64,000 bases of DNA from Flagellimonas maritima (GCF_003269425.1 NZ_CP030104.1:2289501-2353500); one strand, 5' to 3'. Positions 25,752 to 35,709 are shown, counted from the stretch's first letter. Notes: generated from the letters alone by a model not told the origin. Numbers and translations: made by a program.

Positions 25752-25788
25752 AAATCCTGATTTCGAAAGACATCGGGATTTTGTCTTT
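25752..25788 (+). terminator. Terminator after tRNA-Gln
   Basis: AATCCTGAT pairs with ATCGGGATT (one G-T pair) around a 12-base loop, followed by TTGTCTTT, starting 12 bases after the tRNA. Confidence 0.6.
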
Positions 25789-25833
25789 AGAGAAATCGCG
25801 GGATGAGAAGTTTGCAATGAGTGTAGTCGGAGG

Positions 25834-25890
25834 GAGTCCTGGTCGGTCAACAAGAAGAGATAATAATCCTGACATTCCAGTTGGGATTTT
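25834..25890 (+). pseudogene. Degenerate duplicate of the tRNA-Gln 3' end plus terminator
   Basis: GAGTCCTGGTCGGTCAAC at 25834-25851 matches the tRNA 3' segment 25724-25741 at 16 of 18 positions. The hairpin stems after it (AATCCTGA and TTGGGATT, then TTTTTG) repeat the tRNA terminator at the same distance of about 110 bases. The 5' half of a tRNA is not recognisable, so this is a remnant of a second tRNA or of an integration site, not a working gene. Confidence 0.5.
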
Positions 25891-25905
25891 TTGTTCAATC
25901 CCTAT

Positions 25906-25935
25906 TTTGCAAACAAGAGAATTATCGTATATTTG
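25906..25935 (+). promoter_or_regulatory. Bacteroidota-type promoter for rimP-nusA-infB
   Basis: TTTG (25906-25909), 18 bases, then TATATTTG (25928-25935). Transcription would begin near 25942, upstream of a strong hairpin and about 60 bases before rimP. Confidence 0.75.
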
Positions 25936-25964
25936 CACCACTGAACGAATAAGATGGTATTCAT

Positions 25965-25990
25965 GAGGGGACTTCGAGTCCCCTCTTTTA
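25965..25990 (+). promoter_or_regulatory. Terminator-like leader hairpin (possible attenuator) before rimP
   Basis: GAGGGGACT (25965-25973) and AGTCCCCTC (25977-25985) form a perfect 9-bp GC-rich stem with a 3-base loop, followed by TTTTA. It lies between the promoter at 25906-25935 and the rimP start at 26003, so any operon transcript must pass through it. That placement suggests attenuation or antitermination rather than simple termination of upstream genes. Confidence 0.6.
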
Positions 25991-26002
25991 TTGTTCGATT
26001 TT

Positions 26003-26464
26003 ATGTTTAAGGAAAAGGTAGCATCATTATTAAATAAAGCTTTGGAAGAAAAGCCATCTTTGTTTTTAATTGATTTTACGGTTGAAAACAATAACACGAT
26101 TCGAGTGATCTTAGATGGTGACAATGGAGTCGATCTTAAAGATTGTATGGATATAAGCAGGGCTATTGAGCACAATCTTGATCGTGAAGAAGAAGATTTT
26201 GCTCTTGAGGTAACCTCTGCGGGAGCTACTTCACCATTGGAATTACCGCGTCAGTATAAAAAGAACGTTGGCAGAAAATTATTGGTCAGGACTGTAGATG
26301 AAGAGTTGGAAGGAAACCTGACAAATGCAACGGAAGATAAAATTACCTTGGAGTGGAAGGCGCGCGAGCCCAAAGCTATAGGTAAAGGAAAAGTTACGGT
26401 ACAGAAAAAGCGGGACATTGCATTTTCTGATATCCATGAAGCAAAAGTTATATTAAAATTTTAA
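26003..26464 (+). CDS. rimP: Ribosome maturation factor RimP
   Basis: This is a 153-residue RimP, needed for 30S subunit maturation. The ATG at 26003 was chosen over a TTG four codons earlier. The N-terminal domain has LFLIDFTVENNNTIRVILD, GVDLKDCMDISRAIEHNLD and the hallmark FALEVTSAGATSPL (usual form EVSSPGxxRPL). The C-terminal SH3-like domain has GRKLLVRTVDEELEGNL. It is the first gene of the rimP-nusA-infB operon, with 13 bases to nusA. Confidence 0.95.
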   Translation: MFKEKVASLLNKALEEKPSLFLIDFTVENNNTIRVILDGDNGVDLKDCMDISRAIEHNLDREEEDFALEVTSAGATSPLELPRQYKKNVGRKLLVRTVDEELEGNLTNATEDKITLEWKAREPKAIGKGKVTVQKKRDIAFSDIHEAKVILKF

Positions 26465-26477
26465 TTGTAGTTCAAAA

Positions 26478-27710
26478 ATGGAAAACCTGGCGCTCATCGA
26501 ATCCTTTTCGGAATTTAAGGACGATAAGTTTATTGATAGGGTAACGCTTATGGCTATTTTGGAAGATGTATTCCGAAATGCCCTTAAGAAAAAGTTTGGT
26601 TCTGATGAAAATTTTGACATCATTATCAACCCTGATAAAGGAGATTTGGAGATTTGGAGAAACCGTATAGTGGTTCAGGATGGAGAAGTGGAAGAGCCCA
26701 ATGAAGAAATCTCATTGTCTGAGGCTAGAAAAATTGAACCTGACTTTGAAGTAGGGGAGGATGTTTCTGAAGAAGTAAAGTTGATGGACTTGGGAAGACG
26801 GGCTATTTTGGCCTTACGTCAAAATCTGATTTCCAAAATTCACGAACACGATAACACAACGATTTATAAGCAGTTTAAAGATCTTGAAGGAGAGATTTAC
26901 ACTGCAGAGGTACACCATATTCGCCATAAAGCAATTATACTATTGGATGATGAAGGAAACGAAATCATACTCCCAAAGGAAAAACAGATTCCATCAGATT
27001 TTTTTAGAAAAGGAGATAATGTAAGGGGTGTGATTGAAAGTGTTGAACTCAAAGGTAATAAACCTGCAATCTTAATGTCCAGAACTTCTCCAATTTTCTT
27101 GGAACAATTATTTTTCCAAGAAATTCCAGAGGTTTTCGATGGGTTGATCACTATCAAAAAAGCGGTAAGAATTCCAGGCGAAAAAGCAAAGGTTGCTGTA
27201 GACTCGTATGATGATAGAATTGACCCTGTTGGTGCCTGTGTTGGTATGAAGGGTTCCCGTATTCATGGGATAGTTAGGGAATTGGGCAATGAAAATATCG
27301 ATGTAATCAATTGGACAAACAATTCACAACTCATGGTTACACGAGCGTTGAGCCCGGCAAGAGTATCGTCTGTAAAGCTGAACGATGAGAAGAAAACTGC
27401 CCAGGTTTATTTAAAACCGGAAGAAGTTTCCAAGGCAATAGGTAGAGGGGGTCATAATATCCGATTGGCTGGTCAACTAACTGGTTATGAGATTGATGTA
27501 TTCCGTGAGGGTGTTGAAGAGGATGTGGAATTGACGGAGTTCTCAGATGAAATAGAAGCATGGGTCATTGATGAATTCAAGAAAATCGGTTTGGACACAG
27601 CAAGAAGCGTTCTGGAACAAGATGTGAACGATTTGATAAAGAGAACCGATTTAGAAGAAGAAACCGTTCAGAATGTGGTGCGTATTCTTAAAGAGGAATT
27701 TGAAGATTAA
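26478..27710 (+). CDS. nusA: Transcription termination/antitermination protein NusA
   Basis: This is a 410-residue NusA. The N-terminal RNA polymerase-binding domain (residues 1 to about 125) is followed by an S1 domain (DLEGEIYTAEVHHIRHKAIILL), then KH1 with SYDDRIDPVGACVGMKGSRI and KH2 with YLKPEEVSKAIGRGGHNIRLA. It lacks the long acidic repeats of the E. coli protein, which is normal outside proteobacteria, and ends in a short helical segment (GLDTARSVLEQDVNDLIKRT). It may control its own operon through the leader hairpin, which is inference. Confidence 0.97.
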   Translation: MENLALIESFSEFKDDKFIDRVTLMAILEDVFRNALKKKFGSDENFDIIINPDKGDLEIWRNRIVVQDGEVEEPNEEISLSEARKIEPDFEVGEDVSEEVKLMDLGRRAILALRQNLISKIHEHDNTTIYKQFKDLEGEIYTAEVHHIRHKAIILLDDEGNEIILPKEKQIPSDFFRKGDNVRGVIESVELKGNKPAILMSRTSPIFLEQLFFQEIPEVFDGLITIKKAVRIPGEKAKVAVDSYDDRIDPVGACVGMKGSRIHGIVRELGNENIDVINWTNNSQLMVTRALSPARVSSVKLNDEKKTAQVYLKPEEVSKAIGRGGHNIRLAGQLTGYEIDVFREGVEEDVELTEFSDEIEAWVIDEFKKIGLDTARSVLEQDVNDLIKRTDLEEETVQNVVRILKEEFED

Positions 27711-27753
27711 ACTATATATTAGCAGCGAATTTTAGGGCTAGGAAATACAATTT

Positions 27754-30501
27754 ATGGCAGGAAACCCAACAATAAGACTTAATAAAGTTCTCAGGGAATT
27801 GAACATTTCACTGGATAGGGCTGTGGACTACCTTTCTTCTGTGGGGCATGAGGTAGAGGCAAGGCCTACTACAAAGATTACGGATGAAGTGTATCAAGTG
27901 CTGTTGGATGAGTTCCAAACGGATAAGAGCAAAAAAGTAGCTTCCAAGGAAGTTGGTGAAGAAAAACGTAAGGAAAAAGAAGCACTTAGAATTCAAATTG
28001 AGCAGGAACAAGAGGAACGAAGACTTGCAAGAGAGCGAAGAAACGCTCAGCAGGTCATAAAAGCCAAAGTAGAGCTTTCAGGACCAAAGACCGTTGGTAA
28101 AATAGATTTGAACAAAAAGGTCGAGAAACCTAAAATCGAGGAGAAGCCAAAAGAAGTTGAAGAACCAAAAGTTGAGGCGAAAGAAGTAAAAGTTGAAGAA
28201 AAACCTGTTTCCAAAAAAGAAGAGACAGTAGCTCCAGTCACTGAACCCAAAGTAAAAGCAAAAGAGGCACCCAAAAAGGAAGAAACTGAAAAAGAAGAAA
28301 CCGAAGTTAAGGAGCCAGAGACAATTGAAACGCAGTATAAAAAACTTAGTGGCCCAAAAATAACAGGGGACAAAATAGACCTTTCAAAATTTAATAAGCC
28401 AAAGAAAAAGAAAGAAGAAACCAAAAAACCCGCTGCGTCGTCTTCCGATAACAGTTCGGATAGAAGAAAGCGTAGAAAGCGGATTATCAGTAAAAACCCA
28501 ACACAGTCCGGAGGCGGAAATCGCCCGAACAATAGGGGCGGCAACAGTGGTCCGGGCAGGAGAGGAAATCAACGTTCATCTGCTCCCAAGGTCGAGCCAA
28601 CCGAAGAAGAAGTACAAAAACAAGTACGGGAGACGCTTGAGAAACTCCAAGGAAAATCCAGTAAGGGCAAAGGTGCAAAATATCGCCGAGAGAAAAGAGA
28701 CCAGCATCGTCAGCAAACAGAAAAAGATCTTGAGCTCCAAGAACTGGAAAGCAAAACACTAAAAGTTACAGAGTTTGTTACGGTAAATGAGGTTGCCACC
28801 ATGATGGATGTGTCCTCTACCCAGATCATATCGGCATGTATGTCGTTGGGAATCATGGTGACCATGAACCAGCGCTTGGATGCAGAAACACTTTCTATTG
28901 TAGCTGAAGAATTCGGTTACGAAGTAGAGTTCGTTACTGCTGATATTGAAGAGGCTATTGAAGAGGAAGTGGATGCTCCGGAAGATTTGCAGCCAAGAGC
29001 TCCAATCGTTACTGTCATGGGTCACGTAGATCATGGTAAAACATCATTATTAGACCACATAAGGGAAGAAAATGTTATTGCCGGAGAAAGTGGTGGTATC
29101 ACCCAGCATATTGGTGCATACGGCGTTTCATTGGAAGATGGACAAAGAATAACATTTTTGGATACACCCGGTCACGAAGCTTTTACAGCAATGCGTGCAC
29201 GTGGAGCCCAAGTAACGGATATTGCAATTATCGTAGTAGCAGCGGACGATGATATTATGCCACAGACCAAGGAAGCGATCAGCCATGCTCAAGCGGCAAA
29301 TGTTCCAATTGTTTTCGCTATAAACAAAATTGATAGGCCTACGGCGAATCCAGATAAGATTAAAGAAGGTTTGGCAGCAATGAACCTATTGGTAGAAGAT
29401 TGGGGAGGTAAAATACAATCCCATGATATCTCTGCGAAAACAGGACAGGGTGTAAATGATTTGTTGGAAAAAGTCCTTTTGGAAGCTGAATTATTGGAAC
29501 TAAAAGCAAATCCTGACCGATTGGCTTCTGGAACCGTAGTTGAGGCTTTCTTGGATAAAGGCAGGGGATATGTTTCCACTATTCTGGTCCAGACAGGGAC
29601 TTTAGAAATAGGGGATTATGTTTTGGCCGGGACGTGCAGTGGTAAAGTAAAGGCCATGCAGGATGAGCGTGGAAAGGATATCAAAAAAGCTGGACCCGCT
29701 ACACCGATTTCAATATTAGGTCTGGACGGAGCACCACAAGCTGGGGATAAATTCAGCGTTTTGGAAGATGAGCGTGAAGCAAAACAAATTGCAACTAAGC
29801 GCTCACAATTGCAACGTGAACAATCAGTCCGTACACAAAGGCATATTACTTTGGATGAAATAGGTAGGCGAATCGCTCTAGGAGATTTCCAAGAATTGAA
29901 CATTATCCTAAAGGGTGACGTTGATGGTTCTGTGGAAGCATTGACAGATTCGTTCCAGAAATTATCTACGGACGAAATCCAGGTCAATATTATTCACAAG
30001 GGAGTTGGTGCCATAACAGAATCTGATGTCTTGTTGGCAAGCGCCTCAGATGCAATTATCATTGGATTTAATGTTAGACCAATGGGAAATGCACGAACTG
30101 TAGCCGATAAGGAAGAGATTGATATCAGAATGTATTCCATTATTTATGATGCGATTAATGATTTGAAGGATGCAATGGAGGGTATGTTGTCTCCAGAAAT
30201 GAAAGAAGAGATAACCGGTAACGCTGAAATCAGGGAGACCTTCAAAATTTCTAAAATTGGAACTATTGCAGGATGTATGGTGACGAGCGGAAAGATATTT
30301 AGAAACTCACAGATACGTTTGATCCGCGAGGGTGTTGTTGTTTATACTGGAGTGCTATCTTCTTTAAAAAGATTTAAGGATGATGTAAAGGAAGTGTCCA
30401 AAGGATATGATTGTGGTCTGCAAATTAAAAATTACAATGATATTAAGGAAGGTGACATTGTAGAGGCATTCCAAGAAGTAGCCGTTAAGAAGAAGCTATA
30501 A
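27754..30501 (+). CDS. infB: Translation initiation factor IF-2
   Basis: This is a 915-residue IF-2, which places fMet-tRNA on the 30S subunit with GTP. The first 70 residues hold a short IF2_N helix domain ([21 protein letters not shown]). Residues about 70-330 are a long charged Lys/Glu linker with an RRKRRKR cluster and a Gly/Asn/Arg-rich patch. The GTPase domain starts with GHVDHGKTS (G423) and continues with DTPGHEAF and NKID; domains II-IV follow ([17 protein letters not shown]). It is the last gene of the operon and ends at a clear terminator. Confidence 0.98.
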   Translation: MAGNPTIRLNKVLRELNISLDRAVDYLSSVGHEVEARPTTKITDEVYQVLLDEFQTDKSKKVASKEVGEEKRKEKEALRIQIEQEQEERRLARERRNAQQVIKAKVELSGPKTVGKIDLNKKVEKPKIEEKPKEVEEPKVEAKEVKVEEKPVSKKEETVAPVTEPKVKAKEAPKKEETEKEETEVKEPETIETQYKKLSGPKITGDKIDLSKFNKPKKKKEETKKPAASSSDNSSDRRKRRKRIISKNPTQSGGGNRPNNRGGNSGPGRRGNQRSSAPKVEPTEEEVQKQVRETLEKLQGKSSKGKGAKYRREKRDQHRQQTEKDLELQELESKTLKVTEFVTVNEVATMMDVSSTQIISACMSLGIMVTMNQRLDAETLSIVAEEFGYEVEFVTADIEEAIEEEVDAPEDLQPRAPIVTVMGHVDHGKTSLLDHIREENVIAGESGGITQHIGAYGVSLEDGQRITFLDTPGHEAFTAMRARGAQVTDIAIIVVAADDDIMPQTKEAISHAQAANVPIVFAINKIDRPTANPDKIKEGLAAMNLLVEDWGGKIQSHDISAKTGQGVNDLLEKVLLEAELLELKANPDRLASGTVVEAFLDKGRGYVSTILVQTGTLEIGDYVLAGTCSGKVKAMQDERGKDIKKAGPATPISILGLDGAPQAGDKFSVLEDEREAKQIATKRSQLQREQSVRTQRHITLDEIGRRIALGDFQELNIILKGDVDGSVEALTDSFQKLSTDEIQVNIIHKGVGAITESDVLLASASDAIIIGFNVRPMGNARTVADKEEIDIRMYSIIYDAINDLKDAMEGMLSPEMKEEITGNAEIRETFKISKIGTIAGCMVTSGKIFRNSQIRLIREGVVVYTGVLSSLKRFKDDVKEVSKGYDCGLQIKNYNDIKEGDIVEAFQEVAVKKKL

Positions 30502-30523
30502 TAGATAAAGATGAGTATCCAAT

Positions 30524-30552
30524 AAAAAAACCCGCTTTAGCGGGTTTTTTTT
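30524..30552. terminator. Bidirectional terminator after infB
   Basis: CCCGCT (30531-30536) and AGCGGG (30539-30544) flanked by A and T runs form an A/T-extended hairpin that serves infB on the plus strand and the SPOR gene on the minus strand. Confidence 0.85.
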
Positions 30553-30925
30553 ATCTAGAATTAGTTTCTGGTTTTAATAACATAGCATTTGGATACTTTT
30601 TTCGAACTTCCAAATACTTACGTTCAGCTTCCAATTTTGTTTTGAACTTACCTAAACGAACACGATAGGTTGGAGATTCAAACTCTATTTTTGAATACCA
30701 GTTTGGGAAATCGATATCTACTTTAGATTTTAGATTTTGCGCTTTTTGAAAACTTCCAAAACCTACTTGAATTTGATAAAAATCTGCGTTCGAATTTACC
30801 TCAGTATACAGTTCAATTAATTCCTTGATACGAGGGTCCTGTTCAATAGTAATACTACCTTCTTGAGCTGAAAGTTGAACTATTGAACATGTCAAAAACG
30901 CTGTAAACATTATACTTTTCATCAT
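30551..30925 (-). CDS. SPOR domain-containing exported protein
   Basis: This is a 124-residue protein with a signal peptide (MMKSIMFTAFLTCSIVQLSAQ; the second Met is an equally good start). The rest is a single SPOR repeat fold: YQIQVGFGSFQKAQNLKSKV, then YRVRLGKFKTKLEAERKYLEV. SPOR domains bind denuded glycan strands of septal peptidoglycan, so a periplasmic cell-envelope role is likely. It is a single gene with a -7 element just upstream, convergent with infB. Confidence 0.88.
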   Translation of the reverse strand: MMKSIMFTAFLTCSIVQLSAQEGSITIEQDPRIKELIELYTEVNSNADFYQIQVGFGSFQKAQNLKSKVDIDFPNWYSKIEFESPTYRVRLGKFKTKLEAERKYLEVRKKYPNAMLLKPETNSR

Positions 30926-30955
30926 ATGTAAGTGTTTTTATTTACTAACTCTTTA

Positions 30956-30963
30956 CAAATGTA
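30956..30963 (-). promoter_or_regulatory. Candidate -7 element for the SPOR gene
   Basis: The minus strand reads TACATTTG, a full match to TAnnTTTG, about 30 bases before the start codon. The -33 region is only partly matched (CTTG 16 bases upstream). Confidence 0.5.
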
Positions 30964-31061
30964 ATTTTTTATGGTTAAACAAGATATCCTCAACTTATTT
31001 AGAATGTTTATAAATTATCTATTATCAATACCTTAACATTTAAAAAAATGAGTCGATGTCG

Positions 31062-31069
31062 TATTTTTG
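31062..31069 (+). promoter_or_regulatory. Candidate -7 element for the act-cox operon
   Basis: TATTTTTG matches TAnnTTTG about 90 bases upstream of the actA start. No clear -33 TTTG is visible. Confidence 0.4.
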
Positions 31070-31156
31070 TGATCAATTTTAGTGCGGTATAATGCTATAT
31101 CACTCAGTATCAGTAGTAATTATCGTGCCAAAAATTTCGACAGAAATTTCGTTAAT

Positions 31157-32536
31157 ATGAAAAAGGTTTTATACCGCCATCTATTTTCTAAAGTTTTAGG
31201 TTTCTCTCTCCTACTTTTATCATTTTCATCTTATGCGCAAGAAGATGCAGTTGTTGAAGAAACTGCGCCTGAAGAAGCCGTAGCTGATGATTCTGCAGCT
31301 GCAGCTGGTGATCCGGTTAAGGGAAAACAACTGTTCAACCAAAATTGTGCTGCTTGTCACGCATTGAACCGTAAAATGACAGGGCCTGCACTGGCAAATG
31401 TTGAAACAAGGTTGGCGGAAGAAGAAGGGCTTGATAAAGAGTGGCTCTATGCTTGGATTAGGAATAGTGCTGGAATGATAGCTTCCGGAGATGCCTATGC
31501 CAATGAAATATATGCCGAGTATAATCAAGCTGCAATGACCGCATTTCCTACACTGTCCAATGCAGATATTGATGATATATTGGCATATACTGCCGCGCCC
31601 CCGCCTGCACCTGCCACAGCCGCTGCGAATACTAACGCTGGCGGTACGGATGGAGCTGCCGCAGGAGGAATATCAAATGAAATTATTCTAGGAGCCCTAG
31701 CCCTTGTTTTTGGTCTTTTGGTTATTATGCTTTTCCTTGTTAACAAAACTCTCAGGCGTATTGCAGAAGCGAATGGGGTAGTTTTAGAAAAAGAAAAGGC
31801 AGAGAAAAGCACTCCAATTTGGAAAGCATTTGTTCAAAATCAGTTTTTAGTACTTGTGAGTGTAATTTTCCTTTTATTGGGAAGTGCATATTTTGCATAC
31901 GGATGGATGATGCAAATAGGTATCGATCAAGGATACGCACCTATACAACCTATTCATTATTCACATAAGATACATGCGGGCGACAATAAAATTGAATGTA
32001 AATATTGTCATTCGTCCGCTAGGGTTTCAAAACATTCGGGCATACCATCTTTGAATGTTTGTATGAATTGTCACAAATCCATCTATGAGTATACGGGCAA
32101 CCCAGAAGGGCCAAGTCCAGATGATTTGGCAAATGGCTATACCAATGAATTTTACACGGGCGAAATAAAGAAATTGTACAAAGCAGTTGGATGGGATGAG
32201 GAAAATCAAAAATATACAGGAGAAAGTCAACCTGTAGAATGGGTTAGGATACATAATCTTCCTGACTTTGCTTATTTCAATCATTCACAGCACGTTTCAG
32301 TGGCCGGTATTCAATGTCAGACATGTCACGGTCCTGTAGAGGAAATGGAAATTATGTATCAATATTCTCCTTTAACAATGGGTTGGTGTATAAATTGTCA
32401 CCGTGAGACCAATATAAAAATCGAGGGCAATGAATATTATGAAGCCATTCATGCAGAGCTTTCCAAAAAATATGGAGTTGAGAATTTGACCGCGGCCATG
32501 ATGGGAGGTTTGGAATGTGGTAAGTGTCACTATTAA
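31157..32536 (+). CDS. actA: Alternative complex III subunit ActA: multiheme cytochrome c fused to a monoheme cytochrome c domain
   Basis: This is a 459-residue protein from the ATG at 31157, which starts a good signal peptide (MKKVLYRHLFSKVLGFSLLL...YAQ); the frame is open upstream but without such a signal. An N-terminal cytochrome c domain has one CXXCH (NCAACHALN) and the methionine-side TGPAL. A Pro/Ala-rich linker, a membrane helix, a second hydrophobic segment and a C-terminal domain with five CXXCH sites (CKYCH, CMNCH, CQTCH, CINCH, CGKCH) follow. The five-heme part matches the ActA subunit of alternative complex III. It would pass electrons from the quinol site toward ActE or the oxidase. 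It is the first gene of the respiratory operon. Confidence 0.93.
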   Translation: MKKVLYRHLFSKVLGFSLLLLSFSSYAQEDAVVEETAPEEAVADDSAAAAGDPVKGKQLFNQNCAACHALNRKMTGPALANVETRLAEEEGLDKEWLYAWIRNSAGMIASGDAYANEIYAEYNQAAMTAFPTLSNADIDDILAYTAAPPPAPATAAANTNAGGTDGAAAGGISNEIILGALALVFGLLVIMLFLVNKTLRRIAEANGVVLEKEKAEKSTPIWKAFVQNQFLVLVSVIFLLLGSAYFAYGWMMQIGIDQGYAPIQPIHYSHKIHAGDNKIECKYCHSSARVSKHSGIPSLNVCMNCHKSIYEYTGNPEGPSPDDLANGYTNEFYTGEIKKLYKAVGWDEENQKYTGESQPVEWVRIHNLPDFAYFNHSQHVSVAGIQCQTCHGPVEEMEIMYQYSPLTMGWCINCHRETNIKIEGNEYYEAIHAELSKKYGVENLTAAMMGGLECGKCHY

Positions 32537-32568
32537 GAAATAAAAGAAGATAATCTCAGATATATCGT

Positions 32569-35500
32569 ATGGCATCAAACAAAAAATATTGGAAAAGCGA
32601 AGCGGAGTTAAATCCGAACGATTCCATTGTTGAGGCGCTAAGACAGAATGAATTCACGGAACAAATTCCCGTAGATGAGTTTTTAGGAGACAAAGAAAAC
32701 TTGTCGGCAACAACTACCAATAGAAGGGATTTTCTAAAATATGTGGGCTTTAGTACCGCTGCCGCAACTGTTGCAGCATGCGAGGGTCCTGTACACAAGT
32801 CAATTCCCTATGTTGTACAACCAGACCGTATAGTTCCAGGAGTAGCAAATTATTATGCGACAACCATTGCGGATGGGTTCGATTTTGCCAGTATTTTGGT
32901 TAAAACCCGAGAAGGAAGACCGATCAAAATAGAAAATAACACAGATGCCAAGGTAAATGGTGGTGCAAATGCGAGAGTACAAGCTTCTGTTCTCTCCTTA
33001 TATGATAGTAAAAGGGTTCAAGGGCCAATGGCCAACGGAGAGCCTGTAGACTGGAAAGTTCTGGATGCGACGGTCAAAGCCAAGTTGGGAAGCTTAAAAG
33101 GTTCAAATAAACAAATTGCTTTATTGACCCAAACGTATGCTAGCCCATCAACAGATAGGTTAATAGCTGAATTCAAGGCTGAGTATGGTGAAAATGTAAA
33201 CCATGTAGTCTATGATGCAGTTTCTCAAGATGCTGCGCTAAATGCATTTAATGCTGCTTACGGAGAACGCGCTTTGGCGGATTATAATTTTGAAAAAGCG
33301 GATTTAATTGTTTCTTTCGGTGCTGATTTCTTGGCAGATTGGCAAGGTGGAGGTTATGATGGCGGATATGCTAAAGGACGTATACCCAAAAATGGTAAAA
33401 TGTCCAAACACATACAGTTGGAATCCAACATGTCATTGACAGGCGGTAATGCTGATAAGCGTTACCCTATGACGCCAACACAACAGAAGAATGCCCTTGC
33501 CAAATTATATGGTAAATTAAATGGAAGTAACGTAGGTGGCGGAACATCGGATGTTGACGCAGCAGTAGATCGTATCGCTTCACAAGTACGAAAAGCGGGC
33601 AGCAAAGCTGTTATTGTCACAGGCCTCAATGACATAAATGCACAGACTGTTGTCTTGGCTATAAATAAACTATTGGCAAGTGAAGCTTTTGATGCTGAAA
33701 ATCCTAAATATGTTCGTCAAGGAGATATCTCCAAAGTAAGTAAGTTGATTTCTGATATGAATGCAGGTCGCGTAGGAGCTTTGATTATGGATGGTGTCAA
33801 TCCAGCATATACGCTTCCCAATGCACAAGACTTTATATCTGGTCTGGAGAAAGTTGACTTATCTGTTAGTTTTTCATTCAATAATGATGAAACGGCCCAA
33901 TCTTCAAAATATGTAGCTGCAGCTCCACATTATTTGGAATCTTGGGGAGATGTTCAGATTAAAAAAGGACATTACAGCTTAACACAGCCTGTTATTCGAG
34001 AACTTTTTGACACGCGACAGTTCCAATCGACATTATTGACTTGGATGGGCAGTGACAAAACATATTACGATTATATAAAAGAAACGTGGAGCACTTTTGT
34101 GTTGCAGGGTTCAAATTGGAATAAGGCCTTGCAAGATGGTGTATTTACTGCTTCAATGATTTCGGTTTCACCGGAAGTTGAAGAAGTATCATCCGGGACC
34201 ACAACGGAAACAGAAGAAAATGAGGAAATTCAAGGAAGTATCGTTCCTATAGCTTCGGCAATTCGTTCTTTGGTCAATACTACTGCTTCAGGAATGGAGC
34301 TAGTGCTTTCTACAAAAGTTGGTATGGGTGACGGTAGACAAGCGAACAACCCTTGGTTGCAAGAGTTTCCTGATCCAATCTCCAGAGTTTCTTGGGACAA
34401 CTACTTAACAATTTCAAAAGCCGATGCTGAAGCGTTGGGTATGGAAAACTTTAATGTAGCAGATGGAGGGTTGAACGGAAGTTATGCTAAACTAACTGTT
34501 GAGGGTACTGTTTTGGATAATGTCCCGGTAATTATTCAGCCCGGTCAAGCAAAAAATACTGTTGGTCTATCTTTTGGGTATGGTAAAGAAGCTGGAATGA
34601 AGGCTGAAATGGCTACAGGTGTCAATGCGTATACCCTATATAATAATTTCTCCAATGTTCAATCAGTTTCCGTTGAGAAATCGGAAGGAATCCATGAGTT
34701 CGCATGTGTACAACTGCATAAAACTTTAATGGGTAGAGGGGATATTATTAAGGAAACCACTCTTGAGATATTCAATACAAAAGATCATTACGAGTGGAAT
34801 CACATGCCCCAGGTTTCTTTAAATCATCAAGAAACCCCCGTTACGTCTCCTGAAGTAGATTTGTGGGAAGGGTTTGATCGCTCAATAGGACATCATTTCA
34901 ATTTATCGATTGATTTAAATGCCTGTACTGGATGTGGTGCATGTGTTATTGCATGTCATGCAGAAAACAATGTTCCCGTCGTTGGAAAAGAAGAGATTCG
35001 TAAATCTAGGGATATGCATTGGTTGCGAATTGACAGATATTATTCTTCTGAAGAAACTTTTGAGGCAGATAATGAAAAGAAAGAAAACATTGATGGACTT
35101 TGGGGCGATAACGGCTCTTTAGAGGAATTTGGTGAGATGGAAGATGCTTCGGTCAATCCTCAAGTGGCATTCCAGCCAGTAATGTGCCAGCACTGCAACC
35201 ATGCACCTTGTGAAACGGTTTGTCCTGTGGCAGCTACCGCACATAGTAGACAAGGTCAAAATCATATGGCATATAATCGTTGTGTGGGTACAAGGTATTG
35301 TGCGAACAACTGTCCTTATAAAGTACGTAGATTCAATTGGTTCTTATACCACGACAATGACGAGTTTGATTTCAATATGAACAACGATTTGGGCAAGATG
35401 GTCATCAACCCAGATGTTAATGTCCGCTCAAGAGGGGTTATGGAGAAGTGTTCCATGTGTATTCAAATGACACAGAAGACCATTTTAGATGCAAAACGTG

Positions 35501-35709
35501 ACGGTAGAGTTATAAAGGACGGAGAATTCCAGACCGCTTGTTCAGCGGCATGTGGCAGCGGTGCCATGGTTTTTGGAGATATCAATGACAAGGAAAGCAA
35601 GATAGCGGAATTGAAGGAAGACGACAGAATGTACCATCTATTGGAGCACGTAGGTACAAAACCCAATGTGTTCTATCATGTTAAAGTTAGGAATACCAAC
35701 GAGGCTTAA
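32569..35709 (+). CDS. actB: Alternative complex III subunit ActB: molybdopterin-like plus 4Fe-4S ferredoxin subunit
   Basis: This is a 1046-residue protein. A Tat-like motif (NRRDFLKYVGFSTAAATVAAC) lies near residue 46, so export is probably by Tat. Residues about 70-750 resemble a molybdopterin oxidoreductase large subunit that in this complex holds no cofactor. From about residue 784 there is a ferredoxin-like domain with clusters CTGCGACVIAC, CQHCNHAPCETVCP, CVGTRYCANNCPY and CSMC...CSAACG, enough for three 4Fe-4S and one 3Fe-4S type centres. It should relay electrons between ActC and the hemes of ActA. Confidence 0.93.
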   Translation: MASNKKYWKSEAELNPNDSIVEALRQNEFTEQIPVDEFLGDKENLSATTTNRRDFLKYVGFSTAAATVAACEGPVHKSIPYVVQPDRIVPGVANYYATTIADGFDFASILVKTREGRPIKIENNTDAKVNGGANARVQASVLSLYDSKRVQGPMANGEPVDWKVLDATVKAKLGSLKGSNKQIALLTQTYASPSTDRLIAEFKAEYGENVNHVVYDAVSQDAALNAFNAAYGERALADYNFEKADLIVSFGADFLADWQGGGYDGGYAKGRIPKNGKMSKHIQLESNMSLTGGNADKRYPMTPTQQKNALAKLYGKLNGSNVGGGTSDVDAAVDRIASQVRKAGSKAVIVTGLNDINAQTVVLAINKLLASEAFDAENPKYVRQGDISKVSKLISDMNAGRVGALIMDGVNPAYTLPNAQDFISGLEKVDLSVSFSFNNDETAQSSKYVAAAPHYLESWGDVQIKKGHYSLTQPVIRELFDTRQFQSTLLTWMGSDKTYYDYIKETWSTFVLQGSNWNKALQDGVFTASMISVSPEVEEVSSGTTTETEENEEIQGSIVPIASAIRSLVNTTASGMELVLSTKVGMGDGRQANNPWLQEFPDPISRVSWDNYLTISKADAEALGMENFNVADGGLNGSYAKLTVEGTVLDNVPVIIQPGQAKNTVGLSFGYGKEAGMKAEMATGVNAYTLYNNFSNVQSVSVEKSEGIHEFACVQLHKTLMGRGDIIKETTLEIFNTKDHYEWNHMPQVSLNHQETPVTSPEVDLWEGFDRSIGHHFNLSIDLNACTGCGACVIACHAENNVPVVGKEEIRKSRDMHWLRIDRYYSSEETFEADNEKKENIDGLWGDNGSLEEFGEMEDASVNPQVAFQPVMCQHCNHAPCETVCPVAATAHSRQGQNHMAYNRCVGTRYCANNCPYKVRRFNWFLYHDNDEFDFNMNNDLGKMVINPDVNVRSRGVMEKCSMCIQMTQKTILDAKRDGRVIKDGEFQTACSAACGSGAMVFGDINDKESKIAELKEDDRMYHLLEHVGTKPNVFYHVKVRNTNEA

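Noticed and set aside
28047-28544. 165-codon open frame antisense to infB
   Set aside because: It is the shadow of the charged IF-2 linker and is full of Ser/Phe runs expected from antisense of Lys/Glu codons.
32569-35709. ActB as an active molybdenum or formate/nitrate-type oxidoreductase
   Set aside because: Its operon context and known alternative complex III subunits indicate the molybdopterin-like domain is structural; no cofactor genes are nearby.
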